A DNA stretch of 64,000 bases from Phycisphaeraceae bacterium D3-23. GTDB lineage: Bacteria; Planctomycetota; Phycisphaerae; Phycisphaerales; Phycisphaeraceae. The stretch's first letter is position 1. The number at the start of each line of letters is the position of its first letter. This document shows, in pieces, positions 33,423-42,576 of this stretch. The DNA lies in assembly GCA_039555135.1 (NCBI GenBank), contig CP114179.1, forward strand, positions 1,178,001 to 1,242,000, in the 5' to 3' direction. Both the position numbers and the translations under genes were made by a program. The notes below the pieces were generated by a model. The model did not search any database, was not told the origin of the DNA, and was given only the letters and a program-made list of their open reading frames with translations.

Positions 33423-34823
33423 TTAGAAGAAGGTGCCGTAGCACCAACCCGTCAGCGTGCTCATCACGACGACCAGCGAAACAAACACGAGCGTTTTCTG
33501 CGTGCCCAAGACGGAACGGATCACGAGCATGTTCGGCAGGCTCAGTGCGGGCCCGGATAGCAGCAGAGCCAAAGCCGGGCCTTTGCCCATGCCGTTGTCG
33601 ATCAGGCCTTGGAGAATGGGCACTTCCGTCAACGTGGCGAAGTACATGAATGCACCGGCGATCGTGGCGAACAGGTTTGCTTGCAACGAGTTTCCGCCGA
33701 CCAGCGAGGCAATCCAATCACCGGGGATCATGCCTTCTTCACCCGGCCGGCCGAGCAGGAACCCGGCGATCAGGACGCCGAAAAAAAGCAGCGGGGTTAT
33801 CTGAATCGTGAAGCCCCAGGTCTGATCGAACCACTCGTTGGCTTCATCGGAGCGATCGCCGACCGACAGCACAATCGACAGGCCGACAGTGGCCACGGCG
33901 AACGGGATCATCGCGGCGTACGGCAGGCCGTGTTCATAGCCGGGCAGGACGGCCCCGAACGTCGGGACGATCCAGAATGCACTGATCGCCCATGCAGCCA
34001 GCGTCGTCGCGGCCACCAGCGCCATTTTCCACCATCGCACGCCGAACCAAACCACCAGGAGTACGGCAAGCATCGCCGCAAAGATCGACGTGATGAACCA
34101 CTTGCTCGACCAGATCATGTACCACAGTCCCGCATCATCCTGTGGCTTACCCCAGTTGGCGAACACGAGGATACCGACCATCGTGGCGAAGTAGAGCCCG
34201 GTCCGCCAGAGCGGCCGGGCTTCGTCTTCGACCTCAAACGCAGTGGCGTTGGTCGCCCGCAATGCTTCTTCCTTGTGAAAGATCAAGTGCATCGCCAGCC
34301 CGATGACGACGCTGAAACCGATCGCTCCGATCGCACGGGCAGTCGCGATTTCGGGGCCGAGCACCGCGGCGGTTAGCACGATGGCCAGCACGTTGATCGC
34401 AGGCCCAGAATACAGGAATGCCACGGCCGGCCCGAGCCCCGCGCCCATCCGCCAGATGCCGGCGAATAGCGGAAGCACCGTACACGAGCAGACCGCAAGG
34501 ATCGTCCCGCTCACCGAGGCCACGCCGTAGGCCACCGGCTTGGATGCCGTAGGGCCGAGGTACTTCATCACCGCGTTTTGGCCAACAAAGACGGCAATCG
34601 CCCCGGCGATGAAGAATGCCGGGACCAGGCACAGCAGCACGTGTTCCTGGGCGTACCACTGCGTCAGTGCCAACGCTTCAACGATTGAACGATCAAAACG
34701 CGACCAACCCAACGGCAGGGCAAAGAACGCGATGAAAACCGACAACCCTCCGAACAACGCTTTCCAGTTTCTGAAGAGGGCAGAAGGTTTTCGTACGACT
34801 GTGGCGGCGGGTTCTTCGTTCAT
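33423..34823 (-). CDS. ArsP/DUF318-type permease
   Basis: The 466-residue inner-membrane protein has about ten membrane segments. It shows the family Cys motif AVCSCTVLPLFAGIWRMGAG, SGPAINVLAI and the second-half echo SGPALSLPNMLVI. ArsP members export organoarsenicals or related metal compounds. The accompanying small thioredoxin-like gene is usual for this group. The substrate is not decided by the sequence. The first 20 residues are cytoplasmic. Confidence 0.88.
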   Translation of the reverse strand: MNEEPAATVVRKPSALFRNWKALFGGLSVFIAFFALPLGWSRFDRSIVEALALTQWYAQEHVLLCLVPAFFIAGAIAVFVGQNAVMKYLGPTASKPVAYGVASVSGTILAVCSCTVLPLFAGIWRMGAGLGPAVAFLYSGPAINVLAIVLTAAVLGPEIATARAIGAIGFSVVIGLAMHLIFHKEEALRATNATAFEVEDEARPLWRTGLYFATMVGILVFANWGKPQDDAGLWYMIWSSKWFITSIFAAMLAVLLVVWFGVRWWKMALVAATTLAAWAISAFWIVPTFGAVLPGYEHGLPYAAMIPFAVATVGLSIVLSVGDRSDEANEWFDQTWGFTIQITPLLFFGVLIAGFLLGRPGEEGMIPGDWIASLVGGNSLQANLFATIAGAFMYFATLTEVPILQGLIDNGMGKGPALALLLSGPALSLPNMLVIRSVLGTQKTLVFVSLVVVMSTLTGWCYGTFF

Positions 34824-35282
34824 GACGATTCCCTTGCGTACTGCGGGTTCGCTTGCTCACGGTGGCACACACCGTGTCGAGCGAAGTGGAGACGCTAGAC
34901 TCAATCATATCCGCCGCAAGCTCTAGGTCGCGTCCTCGCTCTTAGACCAACTCCACAACGATAACGCTATAACGCGCAACCCGCACTCAGGGGCGAAGCA
35001 TTCGGCCCCCGATGTAGACGAATGTACAACCTCCGTCCTCGGCGATGGACAGGGTCGTCGGTGGCTCGCCTCACCGGCCGGCGACTTCCTGATAGCGAAG
35101 CGAGATCGGGTGGTCCTCGCGGCGTATCCGTTCCACCGGCTGCGGCGCTTGGAGTAGGCCGAATTCAGAGTCGATCGCCTCGTGGTGTCGATTGCCCGGG
35201 AGTATTGAGCGTTCTCGAATGAACTAGGGTATCTTCTTTCGGGTTTCTAAATCCCCGCAGATACCTAAAGAAAGATCTCAAC
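34824..35282. other. Intergenic region between divergent permease and nuclease genes
   Basis: About 460 bases without a convincing gene. Next to the nuclease gene an inverted repeat GGTATCT (35228-35234) / AGATACC (35259-35265) can form a hairpin ending near the AAAGAAAG ribosome site, so it could affect translation. It should contain promoters for both divergent genes, but I see no consensus one. Confidence 0.45.
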
Positions 35283-36683
35283 ATGCGTTTGCAATTCCTC
35301 GGCGCAAACAGGCAGGTGACGGGCTCGCGGTACCTGCTGGAAGCTAACGGCTTGCGTGTGATGATCGACTGCGGGATGTTTCAAGAACGGGCCTTCCTCG
35401 CCCGCAACTGGGAGGACTGCCCTGTCCCACCTGAAAGCATCGACTGCCTGCTCCTGACGCATGCCCATCTCGATCATGTCGGCTTGATCCCCCGTCTTGT
35501 CCAGCAGGGGTTTAGGGGGCCGATCATCACGGTTGAGCCCACCGTTGATTTGGCCGAGATCATCATGCTGGATGCTGGCAAGATTCAGGAAGAAGACGCC
35601 GCATACAAGAAACGCCGACACAAGAAAGAGGGTCGGCGTGGCAAGTATCCAGAGGTCCCCCTATATACGGCAGAAGACGCGGAGAAAGCGGTGCCGCTGT
35701 TTCGAGGTGTACGGTATGGAGAGCGAGTCGAGTTGTCACCTCAATTCACCGCCATCTTCCAAGAAGCCGGGCACATCCTGGGGGCGGCGAGTATTGAACT
35801 GCAAGTCAACGAAAACGGCCAATCCCGAACCATCGTTTTCTCCGGGGACGTGGGGCAGTGGAGTAAGCCACTGATCACCGACCCCGTGCAAGCTCCGCAG
35901 GCGGATTACGTCGTCCTCGAATCAACTTACGGCGATCGGAACCACCCTTCCGAAGAAGAGGTCGACAAAGACCTTGAGCGAATCGTGCGCGAGACCGCCA
36001 GGCGGGGAGGTAACGTCGTCATCCCGACGTTTGCGATGGAACGCGCACAAGAGTTGATGTATCACCTGAGTACACTGGTCCATCAGAATCGGATCCCAGA
36101 ACTCAAGATATTCTTGGACAGCCCGATGGCCATCGACGTGACCGATGTCTTCAAAAGGTATCGGCACTACTTCGATGAGGCGACGCGGCAGCTGTTTGAG
36201 CAAGGCACTCCACCGCTACACTTCCCAGGCCTGCACATGACGCGTAAGGTTGAAGACTCCATGGCGATCAACTATGAACGCATGCCCTGCATCATCTTGG
36301 CGTCGTCGGGCATGTGTACCGGGGGCCGTATCAAACACCACCTCCGCCAAAACATCGCGCGAGAAGAATCCACGATCGTCTTCGTGGGCTATCAAGCCAA
36401 TGGGACACTGGGCAGGCAGATCCTCAATGGCGACCGGGAGGTCCGGATCCATGGCCGCCTCTGGCCGGTCCGTGCGCGCATTGAGCAGATTAGTGGGCTG
36501 AGCGCTCATGGGGACAAAGATGACCTACTTCGCTGGTTAGGCGGGATTGGCAAGACCCCGAGCATGATCTTTTTGACGCATGGAGAAGAGAAATCTTCCC
36601 TCGCCTTAGCCCAGGCCATTGAAGACCGCTACGGCTGGCGTACGTCTGTGCCAAACTACAAGGAAGTGATCGAGTTGACATGA
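35283..36683 (+). CDS. Beta-CASP metallo-beta-lactamase-fold RNase
   Basis: This 466-residue hydrolase belongs to the CPSF73-like bacterial group (RNA exo- or endonuclease). The zinc motif HAHLDHVG is at about residues 60-67. Further ligands are in EAGHILGAAS and FSGDVG, and the beta-CASP domain has PTFAMERAQEL and SPMAIDVTDVF. The RNA-gripping ASSGMCTGGRIKHH and final ISGLSAHGD carry the last ligands. Members are often found with universal stress and Hsp20 genes in low-oxygen gene sets. It may process or degrade RNA during dormancy, as inferred from the neighbourhood. It is convergent with the P1B ATPase gene. Confidence 0.92.
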   Translation: MRLQFLGANRQVTGSRYLLEANGLRVMIDCGMFQERAFLARNWEDCPVPPESIDCLLLTHAHLDHVGLIPRLVQQGFRGPIITVEPTVDLAEIIMLDAGKIQEEDAAYKKRRHKKEGRRGKYPEVPLYTAEDAEKAVPLFRGVRYGERVELSPQFTAIFQEAGHILGAASIELQVNENGQSRTIVFSGDVGQWSKPLITDPVQAPQADYVVLESTYGDRNHPSEEEVDKDLERIVRETARRGGNVVIPTFAMERAQELMYHLSTLVHQNRIPELKIFLDSPMAIDVTDVFKRYRHYFDEATRQLFEQGTPPLHFPGLHMTRKVEDSMAINYERMPCIILASSGMCTGGRIKHHLRQNIAREESTIVFVGYQANGTLGRQILNGDREVRIHGRLWPVRARIEQISGLSAHGDKDDLLRWLGGIGKTPSMIFLTHGEEKSSLALAQAIEDRYGWRTSVPNYKEVIELT

Positions 36684-36749
36684 CTCGTGCCGAATTCGAT
36701 GTTTCATCTTGATTCTCATGTTTCGCGATACATGATCCCAGGGACACAG

Positions 36750-36788
36750 CCATGGCAATCAAGGTCATCGGCGGATTGATTGCCATGG
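36750..36788. promoter_or_regulatory. Perfect 13-base inverted repeat between convergent genes
   Basis: CCATGGCAATCAA (36750-36762) and TTGATTGCCATGG (36776-36788) are perfect reverse complements with a 13-base loop. The position between two converging genes favours a bidirectional transcript end, though no thymine run follows. A protein-binding site is the alternative. Confidence 0.65.
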
Positions 36789-36826
36789 TACGGAGTTGGG
36801 AAATACCGAGCGATAGTCTTATGATC

Positions 36827-38707
36827 CTAGTAATCAGTGAGCGCCTGCCGGGGCATGGCGGTGCGTAGGGCGTTGAGGACGGCGAAGATGTCGATGCCTT
36901 CTTGGAGGATCGCACCGGTGACGGGCGGGAGGTAGCCGGCTGCGGCGAAGCCCATGCCGACGATGCTGAGGGACATGCCGATGAGCACGCTCTGGAGGGC
37001 GATGCGGCGCATGCGTCGGCCGATGTGCATGAGCTGGTCGATCTTGCGGAGGGACGAGTCCATGATGACAGCGCCAGCGGCCTCGGTGGTGACATCGCTC
37101 TGGGTGCCCATAGCGATGCCGACTGTGGCAGCGAGGAGTGCCGGGGCGTCGTTGATGCCGTCGCCGACGAAGGCGGTAGGGTTCTTGGCGGTCTCAGCGC
37201 GGACAATGGCGACCTTCTGTTCGGGGCTCTGGCCGCCGAAGACCTCGGTGATGCCCACGGCGTCGGCAAGGTACTGGACCTCGGAGGCGCGGTCGCCGGA
37301 GACGAGCATGACCTTGTTGACCTTGTGGCGGGGGCCGAGGTGATCGATAAAGGACTTGCCCTCTTTACGCGGCGCATCGCGAAATCGGTAGACGGCGGCG
37401 AACTTTTCATCGATGAGGACGACACACTCGAGCCCGCCCTGGACCTCGGGGATGAGGGGGAGCATCTCGGCGTGGTCCTGGGCGATGTGCTTGCGGCTGG
37501 TGACTTCGACGAGTCTGCCCTGGACGCGGCCAGTCAACCCCTGGCCGGGCGGCTCTGTCATCTCGGTGGCTTGGTGGACGGGGAGCTTGTGTGCTTCGCC
37601 GGCGGCGACGACGGCCTGGGCGAGTGGGTGCTTGGAGTATCGTTCGAGGGAGGCGACCAAGGCGAGGATCTCGTCTGCATCGGTGCCGGGGTGGATGTGT
37701 TGGTCAGTGAGCGCGGGCTTGCCGTAGGTGAGAGTGCCGGTCTTGTCGAAGATCATCGTGGTGCAGGTGTCGATCTTCTCGAGGACGACGGGGTCGCGGA
37801 TGATGATGGCTTGCTTGGCGGCGAGGGAGACGGAGCTGATGATGGAGACGGGGATCGCGATGAGCAGCGGGCAAGGTGTCGCGACGACGAGGACGGCGAG
37901 GAAGCGGACCGCGTCGCCGCTGATACCCCATGCAAGCAACGCGATAAGCAAAGCAAAGGGGGTGTACCACGCACCGAGGGAGTCGCCCATGCGGCGGAGT
38001 TTGGGGCGCTGCTGCTGTGAAGCACGCATGACTTCCATGATTCGGGCGTAGCGGGAGTCGATGGCCTTGCGGTCGGCGCGGATTGTGAGTGCGGTCTGGC
38101 CGTTGATCGCGCCGGAGAGAACAGAGACGCCGGGCGTCTTGGACATGGCGTAGGGTTCGCCGGTGAGATAGGACTCGTCCATCGTGCCGTGGCCTTCGAG
38201 GACGGTGCCATCGACGGGGCAGGTCTCGTGGGGGAGGACGACGAGCGTGTCGCCGATATTGAGCGTGTCGATAGGGACTTCTTCGAGGGACTGGTCGGGG
38301 TGTTGGCGGTGTGCGGTGGAGGGCATGCGGCCGGCGAGGGCCTTGAGGACGGAGGATGCGTTTTGCACGGCGTAGACCTCGAGCGCCTCGCCGCCGGAGA
38401 GCATGAGGACGACGAGCGTGCCGGCGAGGTACTCGTCCAGGAGGACGGAGGTGACGATGGAGATGCCCGCGAGCAGGTCGGCACCGAACTCGCGCTTGAC
38501 GAGGTTGAGAGACAGGTCCCATAGCAGAGGTGTGCCCCCGAGGCCAAGGGCGACGAACAGCGGCCAGTTACGGCCGGAGGCATCGGCAAGCCAGAGGACT
38601 AGGTAGACAAGGATCGCGAGGACCGCGAGTAATGCGATGGCGATGTGCTTGCGGCTGACAACAGTGGTTTGCGACGTCAGGTTCGTGGCGGGCTGATGGA
38701 GCATCAT
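36827..38707 (-). CDS. P1B-type heavy-metal ATPase with TPCP motif
   Basis: The 626-residue ATP-driven metal exporter has no N-terminal metal-binding domain. Seen are the actuator loop TGEP, the transmembrane metal motif [15 protein letters not shown] (TPC rather than the CPC of copper or zinc pumps), the phosphorylation site DKTGTLT, the KHPLA nucleotide His-Pro motif and the hinge [13 protein letters not shown]-type pumps have been linked to nickel, iron or cobalt, but the substrate here is uncertain. It is convergent with the beta-CASP nuclease gene and divergent from the YbaK gene. The island setting suggests metal-stress defence. Confidence 0.9.
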   Translation of the reverse strand: MMLHQPATNLTSQTTVVSRKHIAIALLAVLAILVYLVLWLADASGRNWPLFVALGLGGTPLLWDLSLNLVKREFGADLLAGISIVTSVLLDEYLAGTLVVLMLSGGEALEVYAVQNASSVLKALAGRMPSTAHRQHPDQSLEEVPIDTLNIGDTLVVLPHETCPVDGTVLEGHGTMDESYLTGEPYAMSKTPGVSVLSGAINGQTALTIRADRKAIDSRYARIMEVMRASQQQRPKLRRMGDSLGAWYTPFALLIALLAWGISGDAVRFLAVLVVATPCPLLIAIPVSIISSVSLAAKQAIIIRDPVVLEKIDTCTTMIFDKTGTLTYGKPALTDQHIHPGTDADEILALVASLERYSKHPLAQAVVAAGEAHKLPVHQATEMTEPPGQGLTGRVQGRLVEVTSRKHIAQDHAEMLPLIPEVQGGLECVVLIDEKFAAVYRFRDAPRKEGKSFIDHLGPRHKVNKVMLVSGDRASEVQYLADAVGITEVFGGQSPEQKVAIVRAETAKNPTAFVGDGINDAPALLAATVGIAMGTQSDVTTEAAGAVIMDSSLRKIDQLMHIGRRMRRIALQSVLIGMSLSIVGMGFAAAGYLPPVTGAILQEGIDIFAVLNALRTAMPRQALTDY

Positions 38708-38949
38708 GCAATGATCGCAGATCGCGGGGTCTGGTCAACGGTGTCGATGTGGCACTCAAGGCATGACGGTCTGACCACACCAACAGCCAGATCGCGAAGG
38801 GACCGTGAACAGTCGCAATACACCAAAGGTCTACGGATTTCCCTGACATCACGACCGGCCGATTCCTGATTGAACCCTATCCGAGATCCGTCATACTCAG
38901 CAGCCCGAATGAAGTGATGCCTACTGGGGCTAGAGATAGGAGACCTGCG

Positions 38950-39459
38950 ATGACCGCTAGCGACACAAGACTTACCCGTTTTCTCGATCGTCAAGGCGTT
39001 TCCTACTACCGTCGACCACACCAACGCGACTATCGGGCGAAGCAGACCGCTCGGCACTGCGAGACTCCGCCCCAGCAGTTTGCGAAAACAGTCGTGCTTA
39101 ATGCGGATGGCAGCCAGCTGATCGCGGTGTTGCCTGCCAACGAGTATCTCGACCTCGACCTGATGAGGCAGCAGCTGGGAGTCCGCTCGCTGGAACTCTT
39201 GCCCGAGCACTCAATAATGTCTCTGTTCCCGGATTGCGAGATCGGCGCGGAACCGCCGTTCGGCAATCTGTATGGCATCCCGGTCTACGTTTCTCCACAC
39301 CTGGCTGAGACCTCGTCCATCGTCTTCAATGCCGGGACGCATGATGAAGCGGTCGAGATCGCCTTCACTGCCTTTCACCGTTTAGTACACCCCATCGTTA
39401 TCCCCATGACCACGGATGATGCGGAACGCGGTGAATCAAGCCAGATTCCAAGTGGGTAG
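38950..39459 (+). CDS. YbaK/ProX-type aminoacyl-tRNA deacylase
   Basis: The 169-residue protein belongs to the YbaK/EbsC family that clears wrongly charged tRNA or binds tRNA. Visible are the substrate strand FAKTVVLNADGSQLIAVLPA, a YbaK-like GAEPPFGNLYGIPVYV, and NAGTHDEAVEIAF. The ATG at 38950 has an AGGAG site seven bases upstream (38938-38942); a GTG at 38914 extends it without likeness. It is often met beside Hsp20 and USP genes in stress islands. Which tRNA it edits cannot be told. Confidence 0.85.
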   Translation: MTASDTRLTRFLDRQGVSYYRRPHQRDYRAKQTARHCETPPQQFAKTVVLNADGSQLIAVLPANEYLDLDLMRQQLGVRSLELLPEHSIMSLFPDCEIGAEPPFGNLYGIPVYVSPHLAETSSIVFNAGTHDEAVEIAFTAFHRLVHPIVIPMTTDDAERGESSQIPSG

Positions 39460-39555
39460 TGATACCGCGAACAGATGCTCTGAACTCCCCAACGACTATG
39501 CCGCTGCAGTTGTCACTGAGCAACAACAACTAACCACACTTGAAAGGACCCAATC

Positions 39556-40008
39556 ATGCTGCCAACACTCGTTCGATCTCGTGGTAATGGGCACACCCCC
39601 TTCGGTCCACTCACACACACCGCAGAAGACCTGTTCTCTGACTTTGCAGACTGGTGGCGTGGTAACGGACAGTCAGGCGACGGCATCACGGCAAGCTACC
39701 CGGCCGATCTCCGCGCGGATGGCGACAAGATCGTTGTTGACGCGGAGGTTCCTGGATTCAGCAAGGACGAGGTGACTGCAAACCTCGCCGACGGGACGCT
39801 CCACATCGTCGCCGAGCACAAAGAGGAAAAGAAGAAGGACGGGCGCCACTACCTGCATGAGCGGCACTATCGACGCGTCGAGCGTTCCATCTCTCTGCCT
39901 GATGAAGTCGATCCCGACTCGATCGACGCCCACCTGAAAGATGGAGTCCTGCATGTCGAGATGAAGAGAACGCACAGTAAATCGGTGTGCCCCATCAAGG
40001 TGCATTAG
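39556..40008 (+). CDS. Small heat-shock protein, Hsp20/alpha-crystallin
   Basis: The 150-residue holdase chaperone prevents aggregation without ATP. The alpha-crystallin domain spans about 45-140 (YPADLRADGDKIVVDAEVPGFSK through ERSISLPDEVDPDSIDAHLKDGVLHVEMKR), ending in the signature GVLHVEMKR. The N-terminal arm contains the sequence AEDLFSDFADWWRG. The start at 39556 follows AAAGGA. It lies between the YbaK and universal stress genes. Hsp20 plus USP is a hallmark of low-oxygen dormancy gene sets. A long hairpin follows the stop. Confidence 0.93.
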   Translation: MLPTLVRSRGNGHTPFGPLTHTAEDLFSDFADWWRGNGQSGDGITASYPADLRADGDKIVVDAEVPGFSKDEVTANLADGTLHIVAEHKEEKKKDGRHYLHERHYRRVERSISLPDEVDPDSIDAHLKDGVLHVEMKRTHSKSVCPIKVH

Positions 40009-40012
40009 TAGC

Positions 40013-40104
40013 GGGAAGCATGAACCAAGGAGGGAGGGCCGCGGAGCGACGCACTACGGGCCTGGCCTATGCGTTTCCATGGCCCTCCCCTCCTTCTGCT
40101 TCCC
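40013..40104. terminator. Long hairpin downstream of the Hsp20 gene
   Basis: GGGAAGCA (40013-40020) and AAGGAGGGAGGGCC (40027-40040) are matched in reverse complement by 40081-40104, with a 40-base loop. The structure begins five bases after the Hsp20 stop and is followed by a short A run, not T. It probably ends or stabilises the transcript. Confidence 0.65.
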
Positions 40105-40207
40105 AAAAGACCGTATTTCGAATACCAACCCCCCATCCGACGCTGATTAATCATTACCCAAAGTTACGAGCATATACACACTGCGGCCAGAATAGAGGAT
40201 AGAAACC

Positions 40208-40675
40208 ATGCGAAAGATCCTAGTCCCCATCGATTTCTCTTCCGTGACAGCTCGGTCTCTTCAAGTCGCGCAGGAACTGGCGAAGACGTTGTTTGCGAAA
40301 ATCATCCTGCTTGCCGTCAATGACACGTCGCTTGACCACGACCCCGGCGAGCGCATCCCTGCGACTTCCGAGCTCGATGAGGCACGCGAGAAACTGGAAG
40401 AGGCCGGCTGTGATGTCATCGCGATCCATCAAGTCGGCGACGTGATCCCGGACGTTATCTTTCAGGTAGCCAAGGAGTTCCAGGTCGCCTTCATCGTGAT
40501 GGGGTCCCATGGGCACGGCATGGTCCACGAAGTGTTGTTAGGCAGCGTCTCCGCCTCGGTGTTGCGTAAAGCGCAATGCCCGGTCATGGTCGTTCCAACC
40601 CCCAAGCCGGACGAAGACGAGGGTTCAACTGTACTCGGGCTTGAGAACTGGCAAGAGATTCGACAACTGCCATAG
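40208..40675 (+). CDS. Universal stress protein (UspA family)
   Basis: The 155-residue single USP domain starts MRKILVPIDFSS and has the ATP-binding GSHGHGMVHEVLLGSVSASVL (G-x2-G-x9-G[S/T] type) followed by CPVMVVP. It may bind ATP and signal energy state. A second USP gene begins at 63900. The palindrome TGATTAATCA lies 55 bases upstream (40144-40153). It lies between the Hsp20 gene and the degenerate hydrolase gene and is presumably induced with Hsp20. Confidence 0.93.
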   Translation: MRKILVPIDFSSVTARSLQVAQELAKTLFAKIILLAVNDTSLDHDPGERIPATSELDEAREKLEEAGCDVIAIHQVGDVIPDVIFQVAKEFQVAFIVMGSHGHGMVHEVLLGSVSASVLRKAQCPVMVVPTPKPDEDEGSTVLGLENWQEIRQLP

Positions 40676-40743
40676 CTCAGCCGCTCGAAGAATCCATCCT
40701 TCAACTCCGCGCAGGAAACGATTCCGCCAGCAAAGGCACAACG

Positions 40744-41574
40744 ATGATTTCGGCAGCCCCGCCCCACTTGACTGAAGTCCCAGCCCTAGCCGCCGGAAAA
40801 GCTGCTCCTGTACTGGTGCTGATCTTGTCCGCACGGGGCTCGCTGCCGCAGCAGACCCTAGACTGGATCCCATACTGGGTGTCCAAGAAACCCCAGCACT
40901 CGACGCGGTCCAGCCAGATCGAGCTGCCGAGCACGAGTCATCCCACGGACGATATCGAGAAGTTTGTCTTGGACGTAGTGATCGAGGCGAGACAGTGTTA
41001 CGACACCCCGATCCAGATCGTGCTCGTCGGCCATGACCAGATGGGCTCCGCCGCGGTGCGATTGGCATCAAGGTACCCCGACCTCGTATCGTCAGTTGTC
41101 GCATTCGGGGCACGGGTTGCAGACATCAGTGAGGGCTCAGGCGGGTTTGCTGTGCCAGTCTTTCTTGTTGCCGGGAGCAATGATCACGAGACGGCCGAGG
41201 ACAATCGCCAGGCCCTATCGGTCTATCCTGAATCCATCCATTACGAAGTGGTCTGGGGGGCGTCCAGAGCGTTCTCAGAACTCGCTTCAGCGATACGCCT
41301 GTCGTTCCTCCTAAGAGATTGGTGCAAACAAAAACGCGGACAGAACCTCATCTTGCCCGGCAACATGGGGAAGCGCTTCGCAACAGATCACGAATTCGAG
41401 TCACAGATACAAACAAGACTGCCGCACCGCATGAGGCAGAGAAGGTTCACGGTTTCAGAAGCCGAATCTCGCAAGAAGGCCGACCACAAGGCCGGCCGTT
41501 CAAGCTCGGTTCGTCGCCAATGGCACCCCACTACCCGATCGGCAGACGTGCTGAAAGAACCCGTGCCGTCATGA
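40744..41574 (+). CDS. Degenerate dienelactone-hydrolase-like protein
   Basis: Residues 1-200 follow the alpha/beta hydrolase plan of the DLH partner commonly fused to stress phosphoribosyltransferases. The nucleophile elbow reads LVGHDQMGSAAVRLASRYPD where relatives have a GASTG-like Ser motif. The acid loop (LVAGSNDHETAEDNRQAL) is kept. The catalytic His region (GATHLF in relatives) reads GASRAFSEL. Ser to Asp and His to Arg changes suggest loss of esterase activity. The last 75 residues are basic, disordered and unlike the family, perhaps read-through of former intergenic DNA. The separate PRT gene is at 63186. Confidence 0.6.
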   Translation: MISAAPPHLTEVPALAAGKAAPVLVLILSARGSLPQQTLDWIPYWVSKKPQHSTRSSQIELPSTSHPTDDIEKFVLDVVIEARQCYDTPIQIVLVGHDQMGSAAVRLASRYPDLVSSVVAFGARVADISEGSGGFAVPVFLVAGSNDHETAEDNRQALSVYPESIHYEVVWGASRAFSELASAIRLSFLLRDWCKQKRGQNLILPGNMGKRFATDHEFESQIQTRLPHRMRQRRFTVSEAESRKKADHKAGRSSSVRRQWHPTTRSADVLKEPVPS

Positions 41575-41621
41575 TGCACTGCGAATGCCAACAGCCCATA
41601 CCGACCCTAGGAGCAACAGCA

Positions 41622-42194
41622 ATGAACCGAATCGCAATGAATCTACTCGCCTGCCTGCTCCTGCTCATGTCACCTGGTTGCAGAAGTACCGATGCCCCTA
41701 CCGAAGGGCACCAGGCAGAAGTCACGGAAGTACTTGAGCCGTTTGAATGCGGGACAATCACGCGTCTGCACACCTACCAAGGCGTCTTCCTGGCCAGCCA
41801 GCCCTCACCTGAAGACCTGGAACAGGCAAAGGCGGGCGGTGTTGTCACAGTCGTTAGTCTCAGGCATGCCTCGGAACACCCCGATTTCGACGAGAAGCAC
41901 TTCGTCGAGGGTCTAGGACTGCGCTACATCAACATCCCATGGAATGGAGCAGACGAGTTGACAGACGCGGTCTTCGATCGCGCCAGGGACGTCCTTAGAA
42001 ACGAACACCGACCAGTTCTCATGCATTGCTCATCGGCGAATCGGGTCGGCGCGGTATGGCTGCCGTGGCGCGTCCTGGATGGCTGCATAGAGTTTGAGGA
42101 GGCGCTAGCCGAAGCCAAGATCATTGGGCTGAGGAGTCCGGCCTACGAAGAAGCTGCGCGAGCGTACATTGAGCGAATCAGACGATCGCATTGA
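41622..42194 (+). CDS. Phosphatase-like lipoprotein (DSP/BLH type)
   Basis: The 190-residue protein has a lipoprotein signal ending LLLLMSPGC. Its domain is related to dual-specificity phosphatases and the beta-lactamase-hydrolase-like group. The P-loop is VLMHCSSANRVGAVWL, the HC-x4-R form used in that group, preceded by the likely acid region NIPWNGADELT. It would act in the periplasm on an unknown substrate. The start at 41622 has AGGAG eight bases upstream; the open frame from 41319 is not conserved. Neighbours are stress genes. Confidence 0.83.
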   Translation: MNRIAMNLLACLLLLMSPGCRSTDAPTEGHQAEVTEVLEPFECGTITRLHTYQGVFLASQPSPEDLEQAKAGGVVTVVSLRHASEHPDFDEKHFVEGLGLRYINIPWNGADELTDAVFDRARDVLRNEHRPVLMHCSSANRVGAVWLPWRVLDGCIEFEEALAEAKIIGLRSPAYEEAARAYIERIRRSH

Positions 42195-42271
42195 AACGAG
42201 CACTCCAATGGCCTAAGATCAAGAGTCGCCATGAGGGCAATATCCTCGTATTCTAGATAAGAAAACATGTC

Positions 42272-42424
42272 ATGGTAAGTGAACAAGAACCACATTCGGC
42301 ATTGGACTTCGAAGACTCAGACGAGGTTGATCCGACGCCGGGCTGGATCCCGTTTGTGTGCCTGATTGCGATTGTTCCAATACTCCTGATGCTCATTCTT
42401 GTTGCTGGATACTTCTTCTTGTAG
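42272..42424 (+). CDS. Small single-span membrane protein, 50 residues
   Basis: The frame encodes MVSEQEPHSALDFEDSDEVD, then a PTPGW turn and one strong membrane helix (IPFVCLIAIVPILLMLILVA), ending GYFFL. An acidic head followed by a Pro-Trp and a single helix is a convincing membrane micropeptide. It could modulate a nearby transporter or sensor. It fills the gap between the phosphatase-like and ferritin-like genes; the local DNA is AT-rich. Only a weak ribosome site (AAGA) precedes it. Confidence 0.55.
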   Translation: MVSEQEPHSALDFEDSDEVDPTPGWIPFVCLIAIVPILLMLILVAGYFFL

Positions 42425-42576
42425 GAGGGACTATTGATTATGCGGCGAGATTGAAACATAGAAGTCAAGATCCCGCTATCTCACGAGACACCTGGGCTGG
42501 CAACCCCTTGAGAAAATGCCACCACGGATGAGCGAGATCAGAAACACACTCATCGTCGCTAAGAAAGAACTCCCAA

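Noticed and set aside
34985-35120. Possible gene remnant (EDGGCTFVYIGGRMLRP) on the minus strand
   Set aside because: Too short, with a stop in the preceding sequence and no family recognised.
40144-40153. TGATTAATCA palindrome upstream of the universal stress gene as an FNR-type box
   Set aside because: It lacks the TTGAT-N4-ATCAA spacing and I saw no copies upstream of the other island genes.
41319-41621. 101-residue N-terminal extension of the phosphatase-like protein
   Set aside because: Basic, unconserved sequence, whereas an AGGAG site and lipoprotein signal mark the start at 41622.
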